64,000 nucleotides of DNA from Patulibacter americanus DSM 16676 (GCF_000420025.1 NZ_ATUD01000003.1:124001-188000); one strand, 5' to 3'. Positions 22,821-32,028 are shown, numbered from the stretch's first letter. The notes: generated by a model from the letters alone, not told the origin. Made by a program: numbers and translations.

Positions 22821-22845
22821 GTTTGCCCCGTCGACCCCGGGGTAT
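22821..22845 (+). promoter_or_regulatory. SigB/F-type promoter GTTT-N15-GGGTAT before the YihY/BrkB gene
   Basis: GTTT (22821-22824) and GGGTAT (22840-22845) match the SigB/SigF consensus exactly with a 15-base spacer. ATG 22857 lies 11 bases beyond, so the transcript should have a leader of only a few bases. This is the best such match in the window. Confidence 0.7.
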
Positions 22846-22856
22846 CCAAACGGACG

Positions 22857-23810
22857 ATGACCCAGATCGAGCGCACCGGGCACACCCGGCAGACCGGGCT
22901 GCTGCCCACGCTACGCCGCACGTGGAGCGAGTTCTCCGAGGACCGCCTGACCGACGCGGCCGCGGCGCTCACGTACTACGGCGTCCTGTCGATGTTCCCG
23001 GCGCTGATCGCGCTGGTCTCGCTCGTCGGCGTGTTCGCCGACCCGCAGCAGACGACGAACGCCATCCAGGACGTGGTCGGTCAGCTCGGGCCGTCGTCCG
23101 CGGTGCAGACGTTCGCCGAGCCGATCCGCTCCATCACCTCGAAGCCGGGCACCTCGGGCGTGATGCTCTTCGTCGGCCTCGCCTCGGCGCTGTGGTCCGC
23201 GTCCGGGTACGTCGGAGCGTTCATGCGGATCTCGAACGTGATCTACGAGGTCGACGAGGGCCGGCCGATCTACAAGCTGCGCCCGCTGCAGATGCTCGTC
23301 ACGCTCGTGATGCTGCTGCTGCTCGTGGTCGCCGCGCTGGCGGTCATCGTCTCCGGCCCGCTGGCCGACGCCATCGGCGGGGCCATCGGGCTCTCGGACA
23401 CCTTCGTCACCGTCTTCTCCATCGCGAAGTGGCCCGTGCTGCTCGTGATCGTGATGGCCATGGTCTCCGTCCTCTACTGGGCGTCGCCCAACGCCAAGCT
23501 CCCCGGCTTCAAGTTCGTCACCGTCGGTTCCGCGCTGGCCGTGATCGTGTGGGTGATCGGGTCGCTGCTCTTCGCCTTCTACGTCGCGAACTTCGGCTCC
23601 TACGACAAGACCTACGGCACCCTCGGCGGGGTCGTCGTCTTCCTCGTCTGGCTGTGGCTCACGAACGTGGCGATCCTGCTGGGCCACCAGCTCAACGCCG
23701 AGCGCGCCCGCACGGAGCAGATCGAGGACGGCGTCCCGGACGCCGAGCGCGAGCTGCAGATCCCCGAGCGCGACGCCCCGGACCGCGACAAGCGCCCCAA
23801 GTCCGCGTAG
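22857..23810 (+). CDS. YihY/BrkB family inner-membrane protein
   Basis: A 317-residue protein with about six membrane helices. The N-terminal DAAAALTYYGVLSMFPALIALVS is the hallmark of the YihY/virulence factor BrkB (former RNase BN) family. ALWSASGYVGAFMRISNVIYEV, LYWASPNAKLPGFKFVTVGS and FLVWLWLTNVAILLGHQLN also match. The C-terminal 35 residues are charged and cytoplasmic. The family may be exporters or envelope proteins; the role is not settled. Its own SigB-type promoter places it in the predicted stress regulon. Confidence 0.88.
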   Translation: MTQIERTGHTRQTGLLPTLRRTWSEFSEDRLTDAAAALTYYGVLSMFPALIALVSLVGVFADPQQTTNAIQDVVGQLGPSSAVQTFAEPIRSITSKPGTSGVMLFVGLASALWSASGYVGAFMRISNVIYEVDEGRPIYKLRPLQMLVTLVMLLLLVVAALAVIVSGPLADAIGGAIGLSDTFVTVFSIAKWPVLLVIVMAMVSVLYWASPNAKLPGFKFVTVGSALAVIVWVIGSLLFAFYVANFGSYDKTYGTLGGVVVFLVWLWLTNVAILLGHQLNAERARTEQIEDGVPDAERELQIPERDAPDRDKRPKSA

Positions 23811-24036
23811 AGAGAGGGGGCGGGCCCCGCCCCGAGCGTCTCGGGCCGGGCCGCGTCTGACGGCGTCGGGGCTCGTGGCGCCCGCGGGGGAGCGGGTCCC
23901 GCCCCCGATGGGTCGCGGGCTGGGGCGCGGATGTGAAGGGTTCGGTGTCCGGCGTTTGGTCGCCGTCGGCGCCGGGCAGCGGTCCGGGCACGAGGGGTGC
24001 GCCCACGGCCCGCCCCGCCCGAACGAAGGACACCGC
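23811..24036 (+). promoter_or_regulatory. Intergenic region before the Mn catalase gene, with a weak SigB-like promoter
   Basis: A GC-rich hairpin-like run (GGGGGCGGG with CCCGCCCC, about 23815-23834) probably ends the yihY transcript. GTTT (23954-23957), 16 bases and GGGCAG (23974-23979) resemble a SigB promoter with one T to C change in the -10 box. This would leave a leader of about 50 bases with the Shine-Dalgarno GAAGGA before ATG 24037. Confidence 0.35.
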
Positions 24037-24987
24037 ATGATCCTGCGCATCGATCGCTGGCTCGCCGAGCTGCCGCCCCCCACCACCCCCGACCCCGCCC
24101 AGGCGAAGGTCGTCCAGGAGCTGATGGGCGGGAAGTTCGGCGAGATGTCGACCTTCCTGAACTACACGTTCCAGTCGTTCAACTTCCGCGAGCGCCAGGC
24201 CGCCCGCCCGTTCTACGACCTGATCTCGAACATCGCCGCCGAGGAGTTCGGGCACATCGAGCTCGTCGCCGCGACGATCAACTCGATGCTCACGGACGAG
24301 CGGAGCATCAAGGACGAGGTCGACGTCCAGAAGTCGCCGCTGCTCGGCCTGGCCGACATCCCCGGCAACCCGCACCACTTCGTCAACGGCGGGAAGGGCG
24401 CGCTGCCGCAGGACTCCCGCGGCCTGCCGTGGACGGGCGACAACGTCGTCTCGACCGGCGACCTGCTGTTCGACCTGACGCACAACTACTTCCTCGAGAC
24501 GGGCGCCCGCTCCGGCAAGCTCCGCGTCTACGAGGCCTGCGACCACCCGGCCGCCCGCGCGCTGACGGGCTACCTGCTCGTCCGCGGCGGCGTCCACCAG
24601 GTCGCCTACGCCCGCGCGGTGGAGAACCTCACGGGCTCCGACCTCACGAAGCTCTTCCCCGGGCCGCGCGTGCCGTCGGACAAGATCAAGGAGTCGCGCC
24701 CCTACATCGAGAAGGGCGACCACCGCCGCCTCTACCGGTTCTCCCCGAACGACTACCAGGAGCTCTCGGCGGTCTTCAACGGCAACCACCCCGAGACGGG
24801 CGAGCCGCTCGAGGTCGTCGACGAGGACCCGTCCCTGCGTCCGCTCCCGCTGGACCTGCCGGCCCAGAACGACGTCTTCGCGCCGAGCTACTCCACGGAG
24901 GAGATCCGCGAGATCGCCGACGCGCTGCGCAAGAAGGCCGGCCTGCCGGACGAGGTCATCGGCGAGGTCGCCAACCCCGGCAAGTAG
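24037..24987 (+). CDS. Manganese catalase
   Basis: A 316-residue non-haem catalase that dismutates hydrogen peroxide at a dimanganese centre. The four-helix bundle with ligands is visible: ELMGGKFGEMSTFLNYTFQS (first Glu), AAEEFGHIELV (Glu and His), LTHNYFLETGARSGKLRVYE (Glu of the third helix) and VRGGVHQVAYARAVE (last His). DLLFDLTHNYF and the C-terminal tail are typical. The length fits the family. ATG 24037 has GAAGGA upstream. Mn catalases are SigB-controlled in several Gram-positive bacteria, which fits the setting. Confidence 0.93.
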   Translation: MILRIDRWLAELPPPTTPDPAQAKVVQELMGGKFGEMSTFLNYTFQSFNFRERQAARPFYDLISNIAAEEFGHIELVAATINSMLTDERSIKDEVDVQKSPLLGLADIPGNPHHFVNGGKGALPQDSRGLPWTGDNVVSTGDLLFDLTHNYFLETGARSGKLRVYEACDHPAARALTGYLLVRGGVHQVAYARAVENLTGSDLTKLFPGPRVPSDKIKESRPYIEKGDHRRLYRFSPNDYQELSAVFNGNHPETGEPLEVVDEDPSLRPLPLDLPAQNDVFAPSYSTEEIREIADALRKKAGLPDEVIGEVANPGK

Positions 24988-25114
24988 CACCCGGGCCGGG
25001 CATCCCGGCGGCGGCGGGCGGGTATGCACCGTCCGACGCCGCCTGGCCGCCCGGGCCGCCGTACCTCTGCCGCCGCGGCGCCCGACCGGTCCCCCGACGC
25101 ACCCCTGGAGCCCC

Positions 25115-25639
25115 GTGAAGACCATCGAAGAGACCCCCACCCACCCCGCGAACTACGCGCTGATCTCGGCCGTGTACGCCGCGGCCCTCGCCGGCACCGT
25201 CGCGATCTCGCGGCGCACGGGCGAGTCCCCGGGCGGTCCGGAGCTCCTGCCGATCGGCCTGGCGACCTTCACCTTCACCCGCGTCCTCACGGAGCAGAAG
25301 GTCGAGGAGTGGCTGCGGCGGCCCTTCGTCGAGGAGCCGACGCCCGGCGAGAAGCGGCCCCGCGGCACCGGCATGCGCTACGCCATCGGCGAGCTGCTCT
25401 CGTGCAAGCGCTGCTCCGGGGCCTGGGTCGGCCTGGGGCTCGTGGCCCTGCGGACCGCCTCGCCCACCGCCGGCCGCCTGGCCGCCGCGGTCGGGACCGT
25501 GGGCACCGTCAACGACGTCTCGCTGGCCGGGTTCGCGTGGCTGACCTCGCGCGCGAACGTGGCCGAGGCGGAGGCCGAGCAGGCCCAGGAGGCACCCGCG
25601 CCGCCCGTCGCCGCTGCCGCGGAGCGCGCCGCCGCCTGA
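25115..25639 (+). CDS. DUF1360 family membrane protein
   Basis: A 174-residue protein. FTRVLTEQKVEEWLRRPFVEEPT, GMRYAIGELLSCKRCSGAWVGLGL and the late NDVSLAGFAWL segment are the DUF1360 signature, including the conserved CKRC pair. Three hydrophobic stretches suggest a membrane protein with the cysteines on the cytoplasmic side. The tail is Ala/Glu-rich. GTG 25115 has CTGGAG upstream. The function of the family is unknown. Confidence 0.8.
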   Translation: MKTIEETPTHPANYALISAVYAAALAGTVAISRRTGESPGGPELLPIGLATFTFTRVLTEQKVEEWLRRPFVEEPTPGEKRPRGTGMRYAIGELLSCKRCSGAWVGLGLVALRTASPTAGRLAAAVGTVGTVNDVSLAGFAWLTSRANVAEAEAEQAQEAPAPPVAAAAERAAA

Positions 25640-25669
25640 CCAGGACGTGCGCCGTGCGACGATCCCGCG

Positions 25670-26677
25670 GTGGACGCCCGGGATCAGCCGCTCGCCGTCG
25701 AGGAGGTCGCCGAGGGGGCGACGCGCATCGCGCTCGCCGTCCCCGGTCTGGCCGACGGGGTCAACGTGCACCTGCTCACGGGGGCGGGTCCGACGACGCT
25801 GGTCGACGCCGCGATGCCGCTGCCGGGCGCGCTGGACGCGCTGGGGGCGGGGATCGCCGCGGCCGGGTCGTCCCTCGACGCGGTGGAGCAGGTCCTGCTC
25901 ACGCACCACCACGCCGACCACATCGGCCTGGCCGGCGAGCTCGCGCACCGCACCGGGGCGACGCTCCTGGCGCTCGGCGGCGTCGCCGACGTGTTGCGGA
26001 GCCCGGCGGAGCACTTCGCCCTCGAGCTGGCGTGGGCCGAGTCCCACACCGCCCGCCACGGCGCCCCCGACGCGCTGCTCGACCGCACCCGCGGCGCACA
26101 GGGCCTGATCGGCGCCGTGCGCCCCGTCGACGATGTCCACGAGCTGCGGGAGGGCGACGTCGTCCGCGCCGGCAGGCTCGACCTCGCCGTCCTGCACCGG
26201 CCCGGCCACAGCCCCACCGACACGCTGTTCGTCGACGGGGACCGGGGCGTCGCGCTCGTGGGCGACCACCTCTTCCGCGCCGCGCCGCTCACCCCCGTCC
26301 TCGGCTCGATGCTCGCCCCGGAGGCCCGCCCGGCCGCGACCTACCTGCAGGCCCTGGACGAGACGACGCAGCGCCGGGCGTTCCTCACGCTGCCCGGCCA
26401 CGGCCCGGCCGTCCCCGACCCGGGCGCCCTCGTCGCCGACCGCCGCGGCGCGCTGGACCGCCGTACCGGCCGCGTCCTCCAGGCCCTCGGCGAGGAGCCC
26501 GTGAGCACCTGGGACCTGGGCCTGCAGGTGTGGCGGGGCGTGCCGTCGGCCGCGCACGGGCTGACGCGGCTCGCGGCGCTCCTGGCGTCTCTCGAGCTGC
26601 TCGAAGACGTCGGCCACGCGGCGCGGGCGGGCGGCCCGGACGCCGTCGCCTGGGTGCGCGGCCCCGACGCCCCGTGA
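25670..26677 (+). CDS. MBL-fold metallohydrolase with C-terminal winged-helix region (copy 1)
   Basis: A 335-residue metallo-beta-lactamase fold protein with the metal-binding motif LLTHHHADHIGLAGEL, then HRPGHSPTDTLFV, LVGDHLFR and the later LPGHGP histidine. The C-terminal ~70 residues (RRTGRVLQALGEEPVSTWDLGLQVWR) look like the winged-helix cap of LACTB2/glyoxalase-type members. The start GTG 25670 is immediately before the conserved part. Paralogue at 60402. The stop overlaps the next gene (GTGA). The substrate is unknown. Confidence 0.82.
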   Translation: MDARDQPLAVEEVAEGATRIALAVPGLADGVNVHLLTGAGPTTLVDAAMPLPGALDALGAGIAAAGSSLDAVEQVLLTHHHADHIGLAGELAHRTGATLLALGGVADVLRSPAEHFALELAWAESHTARHGAPDALLDRTRGAQGLIGAVRPVDDVHELREGDVVRAGRLDLAVLHRPGHSPTDTLFVDGDRGVALVGDHLFRAAPLTPVLGSMLAPEARPAATYLQALDETTQRRAFLTLPGHGPAVPDPGALVADRRGALDRRTGRVLQALGEEPVSTWDLGLQVWRGVPSAAHGLTRLAALLASLELLEDVGHAARAGGPDAVAWVRGPDAP

Positions 26678-27378
26678 GCGGGGAGGGACCCGCCGCGGAG
26701 GACCCGGGCCGACCCCGGTCGCCCCGGACCGACGGCGCCGAGGCCCGCGCGGCCGGCGCCCACCCCGACCCCCACGGCGCCGAGCCCGGCGTCGTCGGCT
26801 GGGTCCTGGCCTACGGCAGCCTCGTCGACCCGCACGACCCGCTCGTCCGGCGGCTCTCCGCCGCCGGTCGCGCGGTGCCCGGCGACGTGCGCGGCATGCG
26901 GCGCACGTGGGTCGCCGGCATGGAGAACCGGGCGGTGGAGAACGACGCCAAGCACTACGTCGACCCGGGCGGCGGGCGTCCCGACGTCGTCGTGGTCACG
27001 CTCTCCGCCGACGAGGCTCCGGATACGTCGCTGCCCGTCCTCGCGCTCCCCGTCGACGCGGCCGGCCTGGTCCGGACGGACGCCCGCGAGGCCCGGTACG
27101 ACCGGGTCGAGGTCGGGGAGCGGTTCTCGGCGGCGCTGCCCGGACCGGTGTGGATCTACCGGGCGACGGAGCGGGCCCGCGAGCGCACGACGACCGCCGC
27201 CGCGGCCGGCCGCGCGGTGGTCAGCGCCGGCTACGTCGCCCGCGTGGAGCGCGCGTTCCGCGCCCGCGGCGAGGCGACGTGGCGGGCGTTCCGCGCCTCG
27301 ACGGACGACCCGCCGTACCCGCGCCGCGACCTGCGGCTGCGGTACGGGGCGGACCCGGGCGCGGGCCGCCCCGGCTGA
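26674..27378 (+). CDS. Gamma-glutamylcyclotransferase-like protein
   Basis: A 234-residue protein with a disordered Pro/Arg/Ala N-terminus of about 40 residues and then VLAYGSLVDP, the YGSL motif that forms the substrate pocket in gamma-glutamylcyclotransferase folds. RRTWVAGMENRAVENDAKHYV and the later YDRVEVGERF segment fit the family. The usual catalytic Glu is not obvious to me, so activity on gamma-glutamyl peptides is unproven. It is coupled to the MBL gene. Confidence 0.6.
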   Translation: MSGEGPAAEDPGRPRSPRTDGAEARAAGAHPDPHGAEPGVVGWVLAYGSLVDPHDPLVRRLSAAGRAVPGDVRGMRRTWVAGMENRAVENDAKHYVDPGGGRPDVVVVTLSADEAPDTSLPVLALPVDAAGLVRTDAREARYDRVEVGERFSAALPGPVWIYRATERARERTTTAAAAGRAVVSAGYVARVERAFRARGEATWRAFRASTDDPPYPRRDLRLRYGADPGAGRPG

Positions 27379-27469
27379 CCGGCCACCGCGCCCCGGGGCC
27401 GGGCCGACCGGCCACCGTGCGGGCCTGACTCGCCGGGGCCGGCGCCGGCCCGCTGGGCGTCGCGGCCGC

Positions 27470-27754
27470 TCAGCGCCGCGGCGGCCGGTCGTCGTCGCGA
27501 CCGGGACGACGGTCCTCGACGAGCCGACGGCGGAACAGCCCGTAGGCGAAGAGGACGGCGGCCAGCAGCACGCCGAAGACGATCGAGGCCACCCAGCTGT
27601 CCGTCACGACGAGGCGCCAGAAGCCCGCGCCGAGCACGAACGCGACGACGGCCTCGAGCACGCGCCCGGTGGTGTCGGGCGGCGGCACCTCGCCGTTCTC
27701 GACGTTGAACGTCTTCTGCACCTGTTCCCGGATGCTCGGGCGCTTGCGACTCAT
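27470..27754 (-). CDS. Small two-helix membrane protein coupled to cobN
   Basis: A 94-residue protein with two hydrophobic segments (VLEAVVAFVLGAGFWRLVV and WVASIVFGVLLAAVLFAYGLF) and a strongly basic tail. ATG 27754 overlaps the cobN stop as ATGA, so it is translated with cobN. Unrecognised family. It could be a small subunit of cobalt transport or an unrelated passenger; there is no further evidence. Confidence 0.6.
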   Translation of the reverse strand: MSRKRPSIREQVQKTFNVENGEVPPPDTTGRVLEAVVAFVLGAGFWRLVVTDSWVASIVFGVLLAAVLFAYGLFRRRLVEDRRPGRDDDRPPRR

Positions 27755-30700
27755 GCCTGACCGGCCTCCTCGACCTCTCCCTCGACTTCGAGCAGGACGT
27801 CGCGCAGCTCCTGCAGCTGCGCCTCGTCCGGCTCCGCCCACAACCCGCGATCGGCGGCCTCGAGCAGCCGCTCGGCGATGGAGCGCAAGGCCCACGGGCT
27901 CGACCCGGACAGGAACGCCCGGACGTCGGGGTCCTGGACGTAGCGCTCCGTGACCTTCTCGTACATCCAGTCCTCGACCACGCCCGCGGTGGCGTCGTAG
28001 CCGAAGAGGTAGTCCACGGTGACGGAGAGCTCCATCGCGCCCTTGTAGCCGTGGCGGATCATCCCGGCGACCCAGCGCGGGTTCAGCACGCGGGAGCGGA
28101 CGACCCGGCGGGCCTCCTCGCTCAGCGTGCGGGTCTCCACCGTCGTCGGGTCGGCGGAGTCGCCGAGCCACGCCTTGGGCTCCTGGCCGGTGATCGCCTT
28201 GACCATCGCGACCATCCCGCCGTGGTACTGGAAGTACCCGTCGGAGTCGAAGATGTCGTGCTCGCGGGTGTCGAGGTTCTTCACCGCCACCTCGATCCGG
28301 CCGAACTGCTCGCGCATCGACGCGTGCGCCTCGGCGCCGTCGAGGCCCTTGCCGTACGCGTAGCCGCCCCACGCCTCATAGACGGCGGCGAGATCGCCCT
28401 GGTCGTGCCAGGAGCGGTTGTCGACGAGCTCGAGCAGCCCCGCGCCGTACGTGCCGGGCTTCGAGCCGAAGATGCGGGTCGTCGCGCGCCGGCGCGCCTG
28501 CGCGCGGTCCGGGTCGGACGCGGCGGTGCCCGACGCGCCCGCGTCGCCGCCCGACGCCCCGAGGTCGAGCCCGTCGGCGCCGCCCGCGGCCGTCGTGGAG
28601 GCGCCGCCGGTCGCCGCCTGGTCCAGCAGCGCGGCCAGCAGCCGCGCCTCGTCCTCGCGCACGTGTTTGGCGACGAAGTTCTGCTCGTCGTCCTCGTCGA
28701 GCGCCGCCACGGTCGCGACGGCCTCGTCGATCAGCGTGATGAGCTGCGGGAACGCGTCGCGGAAGAAGCCCGAGATGCGGACGGTGACGTCGATGCGCGG
28801 GCGGCCGAGCTCCTCGAGCGGGATCACCCGCAGCGACGTGACGCGCCGCGTCTCGCGGTGCCACACCGGCTCCACGCCGAGCAGCGCGAAGATCTCCGCG
28901 ATGTCGTCGCCGTGGGTGCGCATGTTGGCCGTGCCCCAGACGACGATGCCGATCTGCTCCGGCGGGCGGCCCTCCTCCTCGACGTGCCGGCGCACGAGGT
29001 CCTCGGCCAGGCGGCGGCCCGTGTCCCAGGACAGCTCGCTCGGCAGCGCCTTCGGGTCGACCCCGTAGAAGTTGCGCCCCGTCGGCAGCACGTCGAGGCG
29101 GCCGCGGGTGGGGGAGCCGGAGGGGCCCGACGGGACGTAGCGGCCGTTGAGCGCGCCGACCACGTGCTCGAGCTCCTCCGTCGAGCGGCCGATCCGCGGG
29201 ACGACCTCGCCGGCGGCGTAGCGCAGCACGCGCTCCGTCTCGGCGTGGCCCCGCCCGAGCACGCGCTGGGTGAGGTCGCGGACGGCGGCGGCGTCCGTGG
29301 TCCAGCCCGCGTCGCCGAGCGCGTCGATCAGCGCGCGCTGCGCGGCGTCGAGCCGGTCGACGACGTCGCCGCCCGTGGCCGCGGGGCCGGGGAACCGGTC
29401 GACGAGCGCGAGCAGATCGGGGTCGTCCGCGGCGGGGAGGACCGGAGCCGGGTCATCGGCCCCCGGGGAGGCGTCGCCGGTCGATGTGACGTTCTCCCCC
29501 GTGGTGGAGGACAACGTTGCGTCCATCGCCGACGCGTCGGCGTCGCCCCGGCCGCTCGCCACGAGACGCGTCCCGCCCGCCCGCACGAGGGCGTCCTCGT
29601 CCAGGCCGAACGCGCGGCCGACCACCACGCGCAGGCCGGGCAGGTCGCCCGAGCCCAGGCGCATGATCGCCACGGCCAGGCCGCGCAGCTGCTCCTCCTC
29701 GGGCACGCGGCCCAGGACGTGCAGGCCGTCCCGGACCTGCAGGTCCTTGATGGAGCAGAGGTACGTGTCGATGTCCGAGACCAGGTGCTCGAGCCGGTGC
29801 TGCAACTCCGCGGCGTCCGCGCCGGCGCCGGCGGCCTGGAAGCTCGCCACCTCGTCGTCGTGCAGGCCGAGGTCGTGGTGGAGGTCGGCGGAGTGCACGA
29901 CCTCCCAGATCCGCCGCGCCAACGCCGGCAGCTTCTCGGGGTCGAGCGCCTCGATGCGCACGTACTCGTCGAGCAGGTGCTCGAGCTCCTGCAGCTCGTC
30001 GTAGGTCTCCGCGCGCATCATCGGGGGGACGAGGTGGTCGACGATCGTCGCGTGCACCCGGCGCTTGGACTGCACGCCCTCGCCCGGGTCGTTGACCACG
30101 AAGGGGTAGACGAGCGGCATCGAGCCGAGGATCGCGTCGGGGTGGTCGTCGGCGGAGAGCCCGATCGACTTGCCCGGCAGCCACTCGAGCGTGCCGTGCT
30201 TGCCCAGGTGCACCATCGCGTCGGCGCCCCACACGGCCTCGAGCCAGCGGTAGACCGCGAAGTAGTGGTGCGGGGCGGCGCGCTCGGCGTCGTGGGAGAG
30301 CGCGGCGGCGTCCTCCTCGCTCGTCGCGCGCGGCGGCTGGATGGCGACGAAGACGTTGCCGAGCTCGAGGCCCGCGACGACGACGTCCCCCTCGTGGGTG
30401 TACTGCGGCTCGATGTCCGCCCGGCCGCCGGCCACCCACCGGCCGTCCACGAAGCCCGGCCCGTGGTCGCGCTCGACGATGGAACGCAGGCCGGGGGAGA
30501 GGGTCGCGAACCACGCCGCGTAGTCCGCGCCGGGCAGGCGGTAGGGGTTGGCGGCGAGCTGGTCGTCCGTGAGCAGCTCCGGGTCGTGGCCGCCGCGGCG
30601 GATCAGCGCGTGGATCAGCGCCTCGCCCGCGGCGGTCGCCTCGGCCGGCGTGATCGTCTCCGCGTCGAGCGCGGCCTGCAGCTCGGGGACGGCGGAAGCG

Positions 30701-32028
30701 TCGACCTCCTGGCCGTCCACGATCAGCGCGCGCAGCAGCTCGACGGCCGAGGCCGGGGTGTCGAGGCCGACGGCGTTGCCGATGCGGGAGTGCTTCGTCG
30801 GCGAGCTCGAGAGCACGATCGCGATCCGCCGCTGCTGTGCGGGGAGGTGCCGCAGGCGGGCGTGGCGGACGGCGAGGCCGGCGACGCGGCGCGCGCGGTC
30901 CGGATCCGCCACGTAGCGCATGATCGGCGTGTCGACGTCGGGCAGCGACGCGTCGCTCCCCGGCTCGCCGGCGGCCTCGCGCTCCTTGAAGGAGACGACG
31001 CCGCCGAGCACGCGGCCGTCGAACTCGGGGATCGCGACCTGCATCGCGACGTCCAGCGGCGTCAGGCCGGCGGGGTTGGCGAGCCAGCGCTCACGGGGCT
31101 GCGTCGCTGCGGCGGCCTGGATGACCGGGACGCCGAGCTCCTCGAGCCGCGCGACGTCCCACGTCTGCCACGCGTCGTTGCGGCCGTCGTCGGCCTCCGG
31201 GTCGGCGTCGGCGTTCTGGTCGCCGGCGTTCGAGCCGCCCGAGGCCAGCACGGTGGTGAGCAGCGCGTCGACGATCGGCGCCCCGGCGTCGCCATCCTCC
31301 GTGACGAGGTCGAGCGCGGCGATCCGCCCGTCGGGACCGGGGCGCAGCGAGGAGCACCAGATCGGCAGCGGCACGCCGCCCTCGGCGGCCACGGCCTCGG
31401 CGATCGCGGCGACGAACCCCGTGTTCCCGGCCGTGCGGTGGGAGCGGTAGAAGACGATGCCGATCACCGGACGCGGGGCGCCGTCGGTGTCCGACGCGGC
31501 GTCGTCGGCCGCGATCCGCTCCCGCGCCGCGCGCAGAGCCTCGTCGACGGCGACGTCGCCGAGCTCCGGATCCCACGCGCTGTGGTCGGCCAGCTCGCGC
31601 GGCGGGTCGAACCCGTCGCCGCGCAGCAGCAGCGTGTCGCCGAGGAAGCGCAGGAGCGACGCGGTGTTCTCCACGCCGCCGTGGCGCAGGTAGTCGTGCG
31701 CCTGGGCCACGACGCCGGGCGCGACGGTGGAGCGGGCGGCCAGCTCGGCGTCGGGCTCGGACTCGCCGCCGACGGCCACGAGGGCGATGCCCCCCGCCAC
31801 GCAGCGCTCGTGGAGCAGGTCGAACCCGGCCTCCCACGCCCGCCGGCCACCGAGCAGCCGGACGAGCACGACGCGGGCGCCGTCGCAGACCTCGTCGACG
31901 AGCGCCCGCGGGTCCGCGTGCTGCGTCGGGTTCGCGCAGCGGAGCGCGGGGAAGTCCTCCGGCAGGCCCGGCAAGGCGGCCGCCGCCGCCAGGATCTCGG
32001 TGTCGGCGGTGGTGAGGAAGCGCAGCAC
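27751..32028 (-). CDS. cobN: Cobaltochelatase subunit CobN
   Basis: The 1425-residue large subunit that inserts cobalt into hydrogenobyrinate a,c-diamide in aerobic cobalamin synthesis. The whole protein follows the CobN/Mg-chelatase H family: IGIVFYRSHRTAGNTGFVAAI, VHLGKHGTLEWLPGKSIGLS, VYPFVVNDPGEGVQSKRR, IVVWGTANMRTHGDDI, ISGFFRDAFPQLI and IFGSKPGTYGAGLLELVDN. It is longer than usual because of Ala/Asp-rich inserts near residues 850-890 and 1140-1180. The ChlI-ChlD fusion at 988-3387 is the obvious ATPase partner. GTG 32028 is the start. It is coupled to a small membrane protein downstream. Confidence 0.95.
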   Translation of the reverse strand: MLRFLTTADTEILAAAAALPGLPEDFPALRCANPTQHADPRALVDEVCDGARVVLVRLLGGRRAWEAGFDLLHERCVAGGIALVAVGGESEPDAELAARSTVAPGVVAQAHDYLRHGGVENTASLLRFLGDTLLLRGDGFDPPRELADHSAWDPELGDVAVDEALRAARERIAADDAASDTDGAPRPVIGIVFYRSHRTAGNTGFVAAIAEAVAAEGGVPLPIWCSSLRPGPDGRIAALDLVTEDGDAGAPIVDALLTTVLASGGSNAGDQNADADPEADDGRNDAWQTWDVARLEELGVPVIQAAAATQPRERWLANPAGLTPLDVAMQVAIPEFDGRVLGGVVSFKEREAAGEPGSDASLPDVDTPIMRYVADPDRARRVAGLAVRHARLRHLPAQQRRIAIVLSSSPTKHSRIGNAVGLDTPASAVELLRALIVDGQEVDASAVPELQAALDAETITPAEATAAGEALIHALIRRGGHDPELLTDDQLAANPYRLPGADYAAWFATLSPGLRSIVERDHGPGFVDGRWVAGGRADIEPQYTHEGDVVVAGLELGNVFVAIQPPRATSEEDAAALSHDAERAAPHHYFAVYRWLEAVWGADAMVHLGKHGTLEWLPGKSIGLSADDHPDAILGSMPLVYPFVVNDPGEGVQSKRRVHATIVDHLVPPMMRAETYDELQELEHLLDEYVRIEALDPEKLPALARRIWEVVHSADLHHDLGLHDDEVASFQAAGAGADAAELQHRLEHLVSDIDTYLCSIKDLQVRDGLHVLGRVPEEEQLRGLAVAIMRLGSGDLPGLRVVVGRAFGLDEDALVRAGGTRLVASGRGDADASAMDATLSSTTGENVTSTGDASPGADDPAPVLPAADDPDLLALVDRFPGPAATGGDVVDRLDAAQRALIDALGDAGWTTDAAAVRDLTQRVLGRGHAETERVLRYAAGEVVPRIGRSTEELEHVVGALNGRYVPSGPSGSPTRGRLDVLPTGRNFYGVDPKALPSELSWDTGRRLAEDLVRRHVEEEGRPPEQIGIVVWGTANMRTHGDDIAEIFALLGVEPVWHRETRRVTSLRVIPLEELGRPRIDVTVRISGFFRDAFPQLITLIDEAVATVAALDEDDEQNFVAKHVREDEARLLAALLDQAATGGASTTAAGGADGLDLGASGGDAGASGTAASDPDRAQARRRATTRIFGSKPGTYGAGLLELVDNRSWHDQGDLAAVYEAWGGYAYGKGLDGAEAHASMREQFGRIEVAVKNLDTREHDIFDSDGYFQYHGGMVAMVKAITGQEPKAWLGDSADPTTVETRTLSEEARRVVRSRVLNPRWVAGMIRHGYKGAMELSVTVDYLFGYDATAGVVEDWMYEKVTERYVQDPDVRAFLSGSSPWALRSIAERLLEAADRGLWAEPDEAQLQELRDVLLEVEGEVEEAGQA

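Noticed and set aside
25020-25025. GGGTAT upstream of the DUF1360 gene
   Set aside because: No GTTT-like -35 lies 14-17 bases upstream and the box is about 90 bases from the start codon.
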